Below, in pieces: positions 26,734 through 35,500 of a stretch of DNA of 37,144 nucleotides; position 1 is the stretch's first letter, and each line of letters starts with the position of its first letter. This DNA comes from an uncultured Pelagibacteraceae bacterium (GTDB lineage: Bacteria > Pseudomonadota > Alphaproteobacteria > Pelagibacterales > Pelagibacteraceae). The DNA lies in assembly GCA_902586485.1 (NCBI GenBank), contig CACIHO010000008.1, forward strand, positions 1 to 37,144. The letters run 5' to 3'. Position numbers and translations under genes: made by a program. A model generated the notes under the pieces. That model did not search any database and was not told where the DNA came from. It saw only the letters and a list, made by a program, of their open reading frames with translations.

Positions 26734-27449
26734 AAAGGTTAGGTGTAAATATAGATCATATTGCAACTTTACGAAACGCTCGTGGAGAGAAACATCCAGA
26801 TCCACTATATGCAGCAAAAAAAGTAATTAGTTATGGAGCCGATTCTGTAACAATTCATTTGAGAGAAGATAGAAGACATATAAATGATATCGATGCCAAA
26901 AAAATATGTCGTTTAAAAAATGTGCTTGTAAACCTTGAAATTTCTATGAATAAAGAAATTGTTAATAAAGCCCTTAAGATTAAACCAAATTTTATTTGTT
27001 TAGTTCCAGAAAATAGAAAAGAAATTACTACTGAGGGAGGTTTAAATATAAAAAAAAATCTTAATAAATTAGAGAAAATAATTATAAAATTTAAAAAAGC
27101 AAAGATAAGAACAAGCTTATTCATTAATCCTTCCCCAAATGATATTAGACTTGCTAAAAAATTAAATGCTGATTGTATTGAGATACATACTGGAAAATTA
27201 GCAAACCTAGTTAAATTAAAAAAAAATTATTCTAGGGAATTAAACAGAATTAATAAAAGTGTGAAATTAGCATCAAGTTTAAATATAGAAGTTCATGCTG
27301 GTCATGGTTTAGACTATAAAACCACCAAAATGTTAGCAAAAATAATAGATATTGAGGAGTATAACATTGGACATTTTATAATTGGAGAGTCAATATTTGA
27401 TGGACTTTCAAAAGTAATAAAAAACTTTAAAAAAATTATAAAAAAATAG
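26730..27449 (+). CDS. pdxJ: pyridoxine 5'-phosphate synthase
   Basis: 239 residues, normal for PdxJ, which condenses 1-deoxyxylulose-5-phosphate with 3-amino-2-oxopropyl phosphate to form PNP. Visible: RLGVNIDHIATLRNARGEKHPDP (core VNIDHIATLRNARG), the phosphate loop HLREDRRHI, FICLVPENRKEITTEGGL, CIEIHTG and EVHAGHGLDY, and GHFIIGESI. It starts with GTG in a GTGA overlap with pyrE and its stop abuts acpS, the classical alphaproteobacterial pdxJ-acpS-lepB-rnc order. Confidence 0.96.
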   Translation: MKRLGVNIDHIATLRNARGEKHPDPLYAAKKVISYGADSVTIHLREDRRHINDIDAKKICRLKNVLVNLEISMNKEIVNKALKIKPNFICLVPENRKEITTEGGLNIKKNLNKLEKIIIKFKKAKIRTSLFINPSPNDIRLAKKLNADCIEIHTGKLANLVKLKKNYSRELNRINKSVKLASSLNIEVHAGHGLDYKTTKMLAKIIDIEEYNIGHFIIGESIFDGLSKVIKNFKKIIKK

Positions 27450-27836
27450 ATGAAAATTCTTGGTATTGGTTTTGATATTGTTGAAAATAAAAGAATTCAA
27501 AAATCGATTAAAAATCCTTTATTTAAAAAAAGAATTTACTCATTTAAAGAATTGAAACAATCTAATGGTGTAAACAATAAAGTAGCTTATTTTTCGAAGA
27601 GATTTGCTGCAAAAGAAGCATTTTCTAAAGCTCTTGGCATAGGTTTTCGTATGAATTTAAATTTTAAAGATATAGAAGTTGTTAATGATAAAATGGGAAA
27701 GCCTTATTATGTTAAAAATAAAAAAATTACAAAAATCATACAAAAAAATTTTAAAATCAAAAATTTTAAATGTTTTCTGTCAATTTCGGACGAAAAAAAT
27801 TACTCAACGGCATTTGCAATTATTCAAACATCATGA
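27450..27836 (+). CDS. acpS: holo-[acyl-carrier-protein] synthase
   Basis: 128 residues. It transfers 4'-phosphopantetheine from CoA to acyl carrier protein. Both family motifs are present: IGFDIVENKRI (Mg2+-binding aspartate) near the start and RFAAKEAFSKALG in the middle (K-E-A), then FLSISDEKNYSTAFAII at the end. It starts immediately after the pdxJ stop and its own stop overlaps lepB (ATGA). Confidence 0.95.
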   Translation: MKILGIGFDIVENKRIQKSIKNPLFKKRIYSFKELKQSNGVNNKVAYFSKRFAAKEAFSKALGIGFRMNLNFKDIEVVNDKMGKPYYVKNKKITKIIQKNFKIKNFKCFLSISDEKNYSTAFAIIQTS

Positions 27837-28570
27837 AATTAGATAAAAATTTTTTTTCTGAAAATATAAAAACTTTAATTTATGCATTAATAATTGCAGT
27901 TATAATTAGATCGCTTTTAGTACAACCTTTTTATATTCCATCCTCATCCATGGAACCTACTTTGTTAGTAGGTGATAGGTTGTTTGTAACAAAATATACC
28001 TATGGTTATAGTAAGCATTCTTTTCCTTTTAGCCCTCCAATACTAAACAAAAGAATTATGTTTAGTGCTCCAGAAAGGGGTGATGTAATTGTGTTTAAAA
28101 CTCCCGCAGATAATAGAACAGACTATATTAAAAGATTAATTGGTTTGCCTGGTGATAAAATTCAGTTCATAGACTCTAATTTGTATTTAAATAATTCTGA
28201 AATTCTTAAATCTAAAATTAATAACAAAACTACTATTTTCTGTGGAGACAAAAGCATTGATGTTAATAGGTTTGAGGAAAAGCTTTCAAATGGAAAAAAG
28301 TTTCATACTGTTTATCTAAAAGATTATACCTATCAAAATTCTGATGTGTTTATTGTGCCAAAAGATCATTATTTCTTTTTAGGGGACAACAGGGATTGTT
28401 CTAAAGATAGCAGATACTTAACAAGTGTAGGATATGTGCATAAAGATAATTTAGTAGGAAAAGCTCAATTTATATTTTTTTCTTCTGATAAAAAAATAGG
28501 CAGTTTTATAGAATTTTGGAAATGGCATAAGTCAATAAGATTTAATAGAACATTTAATAAAATTAATTAA
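27833..28570 (+). CDS. lepB: signal peptidase I
   Basis: 245 residues with one N-terminal membrane segment (about 13-30), then the S26 catalytic domain: S39 in YIPSSSMEPTL, K100 in TDYIKRLIGLPGD, and the C-terminal box FLGDNRDCSKDSR. It removes signal peptides from secreted proteins such as Slt and the nuclease encoded here. The ATG at 27833 overlaps the acpS stop; an in-frame ATG at 27770 would add 21 residues inside acpS and is not supported. The gene is followed by rnc with a TAATG overlap. Confidence 0.95.
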   Translation: MKLDKNFFSENIKTLIYALIIAVIIRSLLVQPFYIPSSSMEPTLLVGDRLFVTKYTYGYSKHSFPFSPPILNKRIMFSAPERGDVIVFKTPADNRTDYIKRLIGLPGDKIQFIDSNLYLNNSEILKSKINNKTTIFCGDKSIDVNRFEEKLSNGKKFHTVYLKDYTYQNSDVFIVPKDHYFFLGDNRDCSKDSRYLTSVGYVHKDNLVGKAQFIFFSSDKKIGSFIEFWKWHKSIRFNRTFNKIN

Positions 28571-29238
28571 TGAAAATTAACTATCAGATTTTAGAAAAAA
28601 AAATTGATTTAAAATTTAAAAATAAAGATCTACTTATCAAAGCCCTCACACATAAAAGCTTTAATCCAAATGAAAATAATGAAAAGATAGAGTTTCTTGG
28701 CGATAGAGTTCTTGGTTTGGTGATAGCAAAAAAACTTTTAGAAATTTATCCTGAGGAAAAAGAAGGCATTCTTGATAAAAAATTTGCATCGTTAGTAAAT
28801 AAAAAAACTTGTTTGGATATAGCAAAAAAAATCAATTTATCTAGTTATGTTAAAACATTTAATCCTAACAATAAAAAAATAAAAATTGAGGATAAAATTA
28901 TATCTGATAGCTGTGAAGCATTAATTGGTGCTATTTATCTTGATAAAGGTTTTACAATTGCAGAAAAAACAATTTTAAACTTGTGGAAGAATCATATTAA
29001 AAAAAGTGTAGTTACAGAAATAGATGCAAAAACAGAACTACAGGAACTAACTCTAAAAAATTTTAAAAAATTACCTACGTATAAATTGATTTCAAATACA
29101 GGTCCAAGACATAAACCTATATTTAAAGTTGGAGTAAAATTACCCAATACAAAATATTTTATAGCTACCGGAAAATCAAAGAAAGAAGCTGAACAAAATG
29201 CTGCAATAGAATGTTTGAAAAATACAAATAAAAAATGA
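28570..29238 (+). CDS. rnc: ribonuclease III
   Basis: 222 residues. It cleaves double-stranded RNA in rRNA and mRNA processing. The catalytic signature is EKIEFLGDRVLGL (E41, D45), with the second acidic site in SDSCEALIGAIYLDKGF, and a C-terminal double-stranded RNA binding domain (about 150-222: TELQELTL ... GKSKKEAEQNAA). In most alphaproteobacteria era follows; here the stop overlaps the recO ATG directly (ATGA), so era is absent from its usual place. Confidence 0.95.
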   Translation: MKINYQILEKKIDLKFKNKDLLIKALTHKSFNPNENNEKIEFLGDRVLGLVIAKKLLEIYPEEKEGILDKKFASLVNKKTCLDIAKKINLSSYVKTFNPNNKKIKIEDKIISDSCEALIGAIYLDKGFTIAEKTILNLWKNHIKKSVVTEIDAKTELQELTLKNFKKLPTYKLISNTGPRHKPIFKVGVKLPNTKYFIATGKSKKEAEQNAAIECLKNTNKK

Positions 29239-29924
29239 ATTGGTCAGACGAAGGATTTTTAATAAGCAAAACAAGATATAATGAAAATTCATTAATTGCT
29301 GAATTTTTTACCAAAGAAAATGGAAAGATATCTGGAATTATATTTGGTGGTACTTCAAAAAAAATTAAAAATTATCTTCAAGTTGGCAACAAACTTCATG
29401 TAAATTACAATTCTAAAAATGAAAATAAAATAGGTTATTTTAAAATTGAAATTTTAAATGCCTATACTCCATTATATTTTGATCACAAACAAAAGTTGAC
29501 TTGTATCGCATCTGCAATGAATTTGATTAAAATATTAACAGCAGAGTCACAATTTAATGATAAAGTTTATTTAATAATTCAAAATTTATTTTTAATTTTA
29601 AAAGAAAAAAATTGGTTAAAAAAATATGTTTTTTGGGAATTAGAGTTATTCAAAATATTAGGATATGACTTAGCACTTGAAAATTTAGTTGAAAAAGATT
29701 TAGAAGGTAACAAAACTGTGTATTACGCTAGTTCTTTGAATGAAAAAAAATATGTACCTAATTTTTTGATTGAAAAAGATATAGAAGTTAATGATCTCGG
29801 CACTTTATTGAGCGGTTTGAAATTAGTAGGTGATTATTTGGATAAAACTATATTAAGACCAAATAATTTAAATTATCCAAATAGCAGGTTACTATTTTTA
29901 AATACATTAAAACAACTATTTTAG
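29235..29924 (+). CDS. recO: DNA repair protein RecO
   Basis: 229 residues. RecO helps load RecA at gaps with RecF and RecR. The N-terminal OB-fold is seen as DEGFLISKTRYNENSLIAEFFTKENGKISGI (core SLIAEFFTKENGKISGI), with a helical middle (CIASAMNLIKILTAES) and WELELFKILGYDLAL. The zinc-binding cysteines present in some RecO proteins are not seen after that block. The sequence is divergent, but position behind rnc supports the call. It ends with a 9-nt tail-to-tail overlap with hemB. Confidence 0.87.
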   Translation: MNWSDEGFLISKTRYNENSLIAEFFTKENGKISGIIFGGTSKKIKNYLQVGNKLHVNYNSKNENKIGYFKIEILNAYTPLYFDHKQKLTCIASAMNLIKILTAESQFNDKVYLIIQNLFLILKEKNWLKKYVFWELELFKILGYDLALENLVEKDLEGNKTVYYASSLNEKKYVPNFLIEKDIEVNDLGTLLSGLKLVGDYLDKTILRPNNLNYPNSRLLFLNTLKQLF

Positions 29925-30905
29925 TATTTTATCAATTCTATCAGCGTAATAGGTTACTATAGCATTGGCACCAGCTCTCTTAAAAGCAACTAAGCTTTCA
30001 TATCTGGCATCTTTATTAATTAATTTTTTCGCTATAGCAGTTTCAATTAAGCTGTATTCTCCTGATACCTGATAGGCAAATACAGGTAATTTAAATTTTT
30101 CTTTTATTGATTTTATTATGTCTAAGTAGGGCATACCTGGTTTTACCATTACCATATCTGCACCTTCTTTGATATCTAATGCAACTTCTCTTAAAGCTTC
30201 ATCAGAATTTCTATAATCCATCTGATAAGTTTTTTTGTCTCCTTTTAACGAATTTTTAGAACCGACTGCATCTCTAAAAGGTCCATAAAAGCTTGAGGCA
30301 TATTTTGCAGCGTAAGATAATATTTGAATGTTTTGGAATTTATTTTTATCTAAAGCTTTTCTTATTTTTCCTATTCTGCCATCCATCATATCTGATGGGG
30401 CAATCACATCACAACCCATCTCTGCTTGAAGTAATGATTGATTAATCAGTACCTCTATAGTCTCGTCGTTTAGAATAGTGTTAGATTTAATTAAACCGTC
30501 ATGACCATGTGATGTGTAGGGATCTAATGCTACGTCACACATTATACCTATTTGATTTTTGTATCTTTTCTTAATTTCTTTAATTGCTCTACAAACTAAA
30601 TTTTTTTCATTAAGTGATTCTGTTCCTGATTCATCTTTATGTGTATTTTGGGTTTTTGGAAAAAGTGCAACCATTGGTATCTTTTTTTTTATTGCTCTAT
30701 CTACTATTTGACTCAATCGATTAATTGTATATCTGTATACGCCCGGCATAGATGAAATCTCTTGCCGTTTATTTGACCCTTCAATTAAAAAAATAGGTAA
30801 TATAAAGTCATTTGGACTTAAGGTATTTTCTTGAATCAGTCTTCTTGACCAAGATTCTTTTCTATTTCTTCTAAGTCTAAGACTCGGATATTTACCAATA
30901 ATCAT
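29916..30905 (-). CDS. hemB: porphobilinogen synthase (delta-aminolevulinic acid dehydratase)
   Basis: 329 residues. It joins two 5-aminolevulinate molecules into porphobilinogen for heme. The two Schiff-base lysines are K201 (LSYAAKYASSFYGPFRDA, core AKYASSFYGPF) and K255 (MVMVKPGMPYLD). The metal-site segment reads CDVALDPYTSHGHDG: the three cysteines of the zinc type (DVCLCxYTxHGHCG) are replaced by Ala, Asp and Asp, as in the Mg2+-dependent enzymes of many alphaproteobacteria. It is transcribed alone and divergently from the 2OG oxygenase gene. Confidence 0.96.
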   Translation of the reverse strand: MIIGKYPSLRLRRNRKESWSRRLIQENTLSPNDFILPIFLIEGSNKRQEISSMPGVYRYTINRLSQIVDRAIKKKIPMVALFPKTQNTHKDESGTESLNEKNLVCRAIKEIKKRYKNQIGIMCDVALDPYTSHGHDGLIKSNTILNDETIEVLINQSLLQAEMGCDVIAPSDMMDGRIGKIRKALDKNKFQNIQILSYAAKYASSFYGPFRDAVGSKNSLKGDKKTYQMDYRNSDEALREVALDIKEGADMVMVKPGMPYLDIIKSIKEKFKLPVFAYQVSGEYSLIETAIAKKLINKDARYESLVAFKRAGANAIVTYYADRIDKILK

Positions 30906-30979
30906 GTTTTTAATTTACTTTTAAATTGCGACAAATGTAATATACACATATACAAAAAAAAGAGTAGAAAGCAATCAAG
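30906..30979. promoter_or_regulatory. divergent promoter region hemB / 2OG oxygenase-like gene
   Basis: 74 nt between divergent starts. On the plus strand TTGCGA (30926-30931) and TATACA (30949-30954) are spaced by exactly 17 nt and lie 25 nt before the ATG at 30980, a good sigma-70-type promoter candidate. The TTGCGA is part of TTGCGACA, which also occurs between ruvX and gatC. AGAG at 30961-30964 is too far from the ATG to be a convincing ribosome binding site. Confidence 0.5.
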
Positions 30980-31618
30980 ATGACGGTAGAAAATTCAAAA
31001 GTAATAGATTTAAATGTTAAAAAAGAAGACAGAATTTTAGACTTTAGCGATTTTCAGAAACAAGAAGTTAAATTTGATATTGAAAAGTTGCAAGAAGCTT
31101 ATCATCAAATAGTTAAGATTAAAAAATTTGAAGATGCTGGTGTAACTCACTTTGGAGCGATATCATTAACTCAAATACCTGGTGATCCAGATTCTATCAA
31201 AGGTAACAAGTCGAGAGGAGTATATTGGACAAAACCTGATAAATCAGGAAAAGAAGTAGTTAGAGATGTATCTCTTGATGAGTCATTATATTCAGAATTC
31301 ATTAAAGATTATGAAAATACTTATTTTAAAGAAGTATATGACACCCTTTCATCTAGATATAAACTTGGGAGAGTAAGAATTCTTTTAAAAGAGCCAAGAT
31401 CAACTTTAAGTTGGCATAGAGATCCTGAGCCGAGATTGCATATACCTTTAATTACTAATCCTGGCTGCATCATGGTTATCGATAATGTTGCAAAGCATAT
31501 GCCTGCTGATGGTTCTGTTTGGATTACAAATAACACCAAGTATCACAACGCATTTAATGGTGGTGAAGAAAATAGAATACATTTAGTTGCTTGTGTTTTA
31601 GATTACAAATTTAACTAA
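30980..31618 (+). CDS. 2-oxoglutarate/Fe(II) oxygenase-like protein (aspartyl/asparaginyl hydroxylase-type fold)
   Basis: 212 residues. The C-terminal half has the double-stranded beta-helix pattern of Fe(II)/2OG dioxygenases: H146-x-D148 in LSWHRDPEPRLHIPL, H189 in KYHNAFNGG, and R199 in ENRIHLVA for the 2-oxoglutarate carboxylate, closest in style to the aspartyl/asparaginyl beta-hydroxylase family. The N-terminal half (1-120) is charged, includes FGAISLTQIPGDP and an RGVYWTKP segment, and I do not recognise it. No signal peptide, so probably cytoplasmic. It has its own promoter region and precedes rpiB by one base. The substrate (protein side chain or small molecule) is unknown. Confidence 0.72.
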   Translation: MTVENSKVIDLNVKKEDRILDFSDFQKQEVKFDIEKLQEAYHQIVKIKKFEDAGVTHFGAISLTQIPGDPDSIKGNKSRGVYWTKPDKSGKEVVRDVSLDESLYSEFIKDYENTYFKEVYDTLSSRYKLGRVRILLKEPRSTLSWHRDPEPRLHIPLITNPGCIMVIDNVAKHMPADGSVWITNNTKYHNAFNGGEENRIHLVACVLDYKFN

Positions 31619-31619
31619 A

Positions 31620-32045
31620 TTGAAAAAAATATTTATTTCATCAGATCACGCTGGATTTAGATTAAAAGAGTCAATCAAAGATTATTTAAAAAATAAAAAA
31701 GTAAAATTTGAGGACCTTGGTCCAAAGGATAATAGTAGCGTTGATTATCCTGACTATGCACATAAAGTAGCAAGAAAAGTAAAACTTAATAAAAGTAATG
31801 TAGGTATTTTAGTGTGTGGATCTGGAACTGGTATGAATATTGCGGCAAATAAGCATAAAAATATTCGTGCCGCACAATGTTTTAATCTAAAATCAACAAA
31901 ATTATCCAGATTGCATAATGATGCAAATATCATTACATTAGGGTCAAGGTTGATAACTAAAAAAAATGCTTTGAAATTTATAAGTGTTTTTTTAAATACA
32001 AAATTTGATGGTGGAAGACACTTAAAAAGAATTAAAAAAATATAA
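31620..32045 (+). CDS. rpiB: ribose 5-phosphate isomerase B
   Basis: 141 residues, RpiB/LacAB family, interconverting ribose-5-phosphate and ribulose-5-phosphate. Visible: [14 protein letters not shown] at the N-terminus, [16 protein letters not shown], the active-site loop [14 protein letters not shown] (cysteine base in CGSGTG), and [10 protein letters not shown]. Translation starts at a TTG (31620-31622), one base after the preceding stop; the first in-frame ATG would remove most of the domain. A related sugar-phosphate isomerase (allose-6-phosphate, galactose-6-phosphate) is possible but less likely as there are no such genes nearby. Confidence 0.92.
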   Translation: MKKIFISSDHAGFRLKESIKDYLKNKKVKFEDLGPKDNSSVDYPDYAHKVARKVKLNKSNVGILVCGSGTGMNIAANKHKNIRAAQCFNLKSTKLSRLHNDANIITLGSRLITKKNALKFISVFLNTKFDGGRHLKRIKKI

Positions 32046-32047
32046 TT

Positions 32048-33355
32048 ATGTCGAGCGAAAAAAATTATTTAAATGATAGTTACAAGAGTTTCTTTGAGGA
32101 TAGTTTATCTCTAAAAGATCCAGAACTTTATAAAGCTATTAAAGATGAATTAATAAGACAACAACAACATATTGAGTTGATAGCCTCTGAAAACATAGTT
32201 TCACAAGCAGTATTAGAAGCACAAGGTTCAGTTCTAACCAATAAATATGCAGAGGGTTATCCTGGTAAAAGATATTACAATGGTTGTGAGCATGTTGATG
32301 TTGCAGAAAACCTAGCAATTGAAAGATTAAAAAAATTATTTAATTGTAAATTTGCAAACGCACAACCACATTCAGGTGCTCAGGCAAATGGTGCTGTATT
32401 TTTAGCATTGCTAAGCCCAGGTGATACATTCATGGGTATGAGTTTAAATTCAGGTGGTCATATTACTCATGGATTAAAAATCTCAATGTCTGGTAAATGG
32501 TTTAATGCTGTAGGTTACGATGTAGACAAAGAATCCGAATTGATTGATTATGATAATGTTGAAAAACTAGCTTTAGAACATAAACCTAAACTAATCATTG
32601 CAGGTGGAAGTGCTTATTCCAGAGTAATTGACTTTAAAAGATTTAGAGAGATAGCAGACAAAGTTGGAGCTTACCTGATGGTTGATATGGCTCACTTCTC
32701 AGGATTGGTTGCTGGTAAAGGTTACCCTAACCCTTGTGATTATGCTCATGTGGTTACTTCAACAACCCATAAGGTATTTAGAAGTGCAAGAGGAGGAATA
32801 ATTTTAACTAATCATGAAGATCTTGCTAAAAAATTTAATACAGCAGTTTTTCCCGGTTATCAGGGTGGACCTTTAATGCATATTATTGCAGCAAAGGCAG
32901 CTGGATTTCTTGAAGCACTACAACCTGAGTTTAAAGATTATATTAAATCTGTTTTAGCTAACGCGAAGATGTTGGCTGAAACTTTAAAAAACAATGGATT
33001 TAAAATTTATTCAGATGGAACGGATACTCATTTGATGTTGGTAGATTTAAGGCCATATAATGTTAAAGGTAATCTTGCAGCTGAAAGTTTATCTAGAGCA
33101 AATATTACTTGTAATAAAAATGGTATTCCTTTTGATACGGAAAAACCCATGGTTACCTCAGGCATTAGATTAGGCACACAAGCAGCTACAACACGTGGTT
33201 TTGGATTAAGTGAATTTAAAACTGTTGGTGAATTAATTACAAAAACTCTTAAAGGATTGTCAGAAAATCCTTCTGATAACAGTAAAATAGAAAAAGAAGT
33301 AAAAAATGAAGTTATTGCTTTAACTTCGTCATTTCCTATATATAAGAACCTTTAG
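32048..33355 (+). CDS. glyA: serine hydroxymethyltransferase
   Basis: 435 residues, normal for SHMT, a PLP enzyme that interconverts serine and glycine while loading or unloading methylene-THF. Visible: [11 protein letters not shown], the substrate loop [20 protein letters not shown] (core [15 protein letters not shown]), [11 protein letters not shown], and the PLP lysine K242 in [14 protein letters not shown], where the usual LRGPRGG reads FRSARGG. It lies 2 nt after rpiB and 3 nt before nrdR. It links to sarcosine oxidase and folK in the same window through glycine and folate one-carbon units. Confidence 0.97.
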   Translation: MSSEKNYLNDSYKSFFEDSLSLKDPELYKAIKDELIRQQQHIELIASENIVSQAVLEAQGSVLTNKYAEGYPGKRYYNGCEHVDVAENLAIERLKKLFNCKFANAQPHSGAQANGAVFLALLSPGDTFMGMSLNSGGHITHGLKISMSGKWFNAVGYDVDKESELIDYDNVEKLALEHKPKLIIAGGSAYSRVIDFKRFREIADKVGAYLMVDMAHFSGLVAGKGYPNPCDYAHVVTSTTHKVFRSARGGIILTNHEDLAKKFNTAVFPGYQGGPLMHIIAAKAAGFLEALQPEFKDYIKSVLANAKMLAETLKNNGFKIYSDGTDTHLMLVDLRPYNVKGNLAAESLSRANITCNKNGIPFDTEKPMVTSGIRLGTQAATTRGFGLSEFKTVGELITKTLKGLSENPSDNSKIEKEVKNEVIALTSSFPIYKNL

Positions 33356-33358
33356 TAA

Positions 33359-33817
33359 ATGATTTGTCCGTGCGAAAAAAAGGGTGATACATCTGTAGTG
33401 GATTCACGACCTACAGAAGATGGAACAGCAATAAGAAGAAGAAGACTTTGTATTTGTGGTGAACGCTTTACTACTTTTGAAAGAATTCAAATTCGTGAAT
33501 TAATGGTTGTTAAGAAAAATGGAAGAAAGTCAGTTTTTGACCGTGATAAACTATCTAAATCAATTTATATTGCACTTAAGAAAAGACCAATTGATACTGA
33601 AACAATAGAAAAATTTATAAGTCATATATCAAGGTCTTTAGAGGAACTTGGCCAAGGTGAAGTATCAACTAATACAATTGGTACAATGGTTATGGATGGT
33701 TTGAAGGATTTAGATCCTGTTGGCTACGTAAGGTTTGCTTCAGTTTATAGAAACTTTAGAGAAGAAAAAGATTTCGTGCAATTCGTGGACAAACTTAATG
33801 TCTACAAAAAAACATAA
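33359..33817 (+). CDS. nrdR: transcriptional repressor NrdR, with altered zinc ribbon
   Basis: 152 residues. NrdR senses ATP/dATP through its ATP-cone and represses ribonucleotide reductase genes. The linker VVDSRPTEDGTAIRRRR and FTTFERIQIRELMVVKKNG, then an ATP-cone (about 48-138), are as expected. The zinc ribbon is unusual: the family has C3-P-x-C6 and C31-x2-C34, here C3-P-C5 and C31-I-C33, so both knuckles are C-x-C. The spacing after the first knuckle is kept in register by an extra residue, while the second is one residue short. Four cysteines remain, so zinc binding is possible. It heads the riboflavin genes as in other alphaproteobacteria. Confidence 0.93.
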   Translation: MICPCEKKGDTSVVDSRPTEDGTAIRRRRLCICGERFTTFERIQIRELMVVKKNGRKSVFDRDKLSKSIYIALKKRPIDTETIEKFISHISRSLEELGQGEVSTNTIGTMVMDGLKDLDPVGYVRFASVYRNFREEKDFVQFVDKLNVYKKT

Positions 33818-34901
33818 ATTTACATTAAAAGATAAATTTTACATGGAGATAGCCTTGGATTTGGCTAGATCTCGTCATGGCCTTACTGGATCAAACCCTT
33901 CTGTAGGGTGTGTAATTGTTAAAAATGACAAAATAATTTCTATAGGTCAAACCTCATTTAATGGAAGACCACACGCTGAATTTAATGCGATTAAAAATAG
34001 TTTTGAAGGAATAGAAGGTTCTAAAATGTATGTTACTTTAGAACCATGTTGTCATCATGGATTAACTCCTCCATGTACTGATGCAATAATAAAATCAAAA
34101 ATTTCAGAAGTTATATATGCTGTTACCGATATAGATAAAAGAGTAAGAAATAAAAGTTTTAAAATTTTAAAGTCAAAAAAAATAATCGTAAAAAAAGGTT
34201 TATTAAAAAGCAAAATTGAAAGTTTCTATTTACCTTATTTTTTTAATAGAAAGAGAAAATTACCCTTTGTTACTGGAAAAATAGCTATTTCAAAAAATAA
34301 TATTATTTACAGTAAGAACCAAAAAAAGATTACAAATTCTTATTCAGATCAATTTACACACATGTTGAGATATCAAAATGACAGTTTGATGATTACTCAC
34401 AAAACACTAAATAAAGATAATCCAAAATTAAATTGTCGTTTGAAGGGTTTTGAAAAATTTTCTCCAAAAAGAATTATTTTAGATAACAAGTTAAATTCTA
34501 AATTAAACAGTTATATAATTAGATCCTCTAATAACAAAAATACTTTAATTTTTTATAATAAAGCTGACAAGTCAAAAATTTTAAAATTTAAAAGAAAAGG
34601 AATTCATTTAATTAAATCTCGAATTGATCGAAATAACAGATTTGACATTAAATTAATTTTGAAAAAATTACATAATCATGGATGCAGAAATTTACTAATT
34701 GAAGGAGGAGATAAATTAACAAATTCACTTATTAAGAATAAAATATTTAATAAATTTTATTTATATAAAAGTCCAAAAAACCTCTCTAAAAACTTCGAAT
34801 ATTTGAAATTTAGCAGTCTAAATATATTAAATCAAAAATATAAAACAAAAATTAATCTAAATCTCAATTTACGAAAAGACAGAATAACACTATATAGTTA
34901 G
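33798..34901 (+). CDS. ribD: bifunctional diaminohydroxyphosphoribosylaminopyrimidine deaminase / 5-amino-6-(5-phosphoribosylamino)uracil reductase
   Basis: 367 residues. It performs the deamination and reduction steps after GTP ring opening in riboflavin synthesis. The deaminase zinc site is clear: H-A-E in RPHAEFNAI and TLEPCCHHGLTPPCTDA. The reductase half (about 150-367) is divergent and lysine/asparagine-rich, but keeps FVTGKIAIS, NPKLNCRL and LLIEGGDKLTNSLI. I start at the ATG at 33798 (20-nt overlap with nrdR), giving a typical MSTKKHKFTLKDKFYMEIAL opening; an in-frame ATG at 33735 has no support. Confidence 0.93.
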   Translation: MSTKKHKFTLKDKFYMEIALDLARSRHGLTGSNPSVGCVIVKNDKIISIGQTSFNGRPHAEFNAIKNSFEGIEGSKMYVTLEPCCHHGLTPPCTDAIIKSKISEVIYAVTDIDKRVRNKSFKILKSKKIIVKKGLLKSKIESFYLPYFFNRKRKLPFVTGKIAISKNNIIYSKNQKKITNSYSDQFTHMLRYQNDSLMITHKTLNKDNPKLNCRLKGFEKFSPKRIILDNKLNSKLNSYIIRSSNNKNTLIFYNKADKSKILKFKRKGIHLIKSRIDRNNRFDIKLILKKLHNHGCRNLLIEGGDKLTNSLIKNKIFNKFYLYKSPKNLSKNFEYLKFSSLNILNQKYKTKINLNLNLRKDRITLYS

Positions 34902-34906
34902 AAAAA

Positions 34907-35500
34907 ATGTTTAATGGAATAATTTATAACCAAGGTACTATTACTAAAATTGTTAAAAGACCTAAAGGTCTTAATATTTTTGTTAAAAGTAATGTTAAAG
35001 TATCCAATAAAGACATGGGTTTGTCTGTTGCCTGTGATGGTGTTTGTCTAACTTTAATTTCATATAAATCTAAAATTATGGAATTTTATCTTTCGAAAGA
35101 AACGATAATTCGATCAAAATTTAAATTTTTAAAAATACAAGATAAAATAAACTTAGAATTACCTTTAAAATATGGGACAAAAATTTCAGGACATATTTGT
35201 CAAGGACATGTTGATACTGTTGGTAAAGTATTAAGTATTAAAAAAATAGATAAATCATTTCTTTTTGACTTTGATTTACCTAAAAAGGAAAGAAAACACT
35301 TAATAGAAAAAGCGTCGATCTGTGTGAATGGTATTTCTCTTACAATCTCAAAAGTGACTAAAAAAGGTTTCCAAATTTGGATTATCCCTCACACTTACAA
35401 AGAAACGAATTTATCAAACTTAAAAAAATCTAGTTTAGTGAACATAGAGATAGATATCTTGTCTAAATACGTTAGGAACTATTTTAATGGAAAAAAATAA
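34907..35500 (+). CDS. ribE: riboflavin synthase alpha chain
   Basis: 197 residues made of two lumazine-binding barrel repeats. The protein dismutates two 6,7-dimethyl-8-ribityllumazine molecules to riboflavin. First repeat: MFNGIIYNQGTI, SVACDGVCLTLIS and LSKETI; second repeat: GTKISGHICQGHVDTVG, SICVNGISLTISKV and IIPHTYKETNLS. This duplicated pattern (NGVCLT/NGISLT and SGHxxQGHVD) is diagnostic. It follows ribD by 5 nt and overlaps ribBX by 14 nt. Confidence 0.95.
   Translation: MFNGIIYNQGTITKIVKRPKGLNIFVKSNVKVSNKDMGLSVACDGVCLTLISYKSKIMEFYLSKETIIRSKFKFLKIQDKINLELPLKYGTKISGHICQGHVDTVGKVLSIKKIDKSFLFDFDLPKKERKHLIEKASICVNGISLTISKVTKKGFQIWIIPHTYKETNLSNLKKSSLVNIEIDILSKYVRNYFNGKK

Noticed and set aside
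32046..32047. Glycine riboswitch ahead of glyA, or in the soxB gap
   Set aside because: glyA follows rpiB by 2 nt and the soxB gap is 67 nt and AT-rich, too short and without the conserved glycine aptamer core.
33600..33800. FMN riboswitch ahead of the riboflavin genes
   Set aside because: ribD begins inside nrdR, which leaves no untranslated leader; no RFN-like conserved blocks seen.
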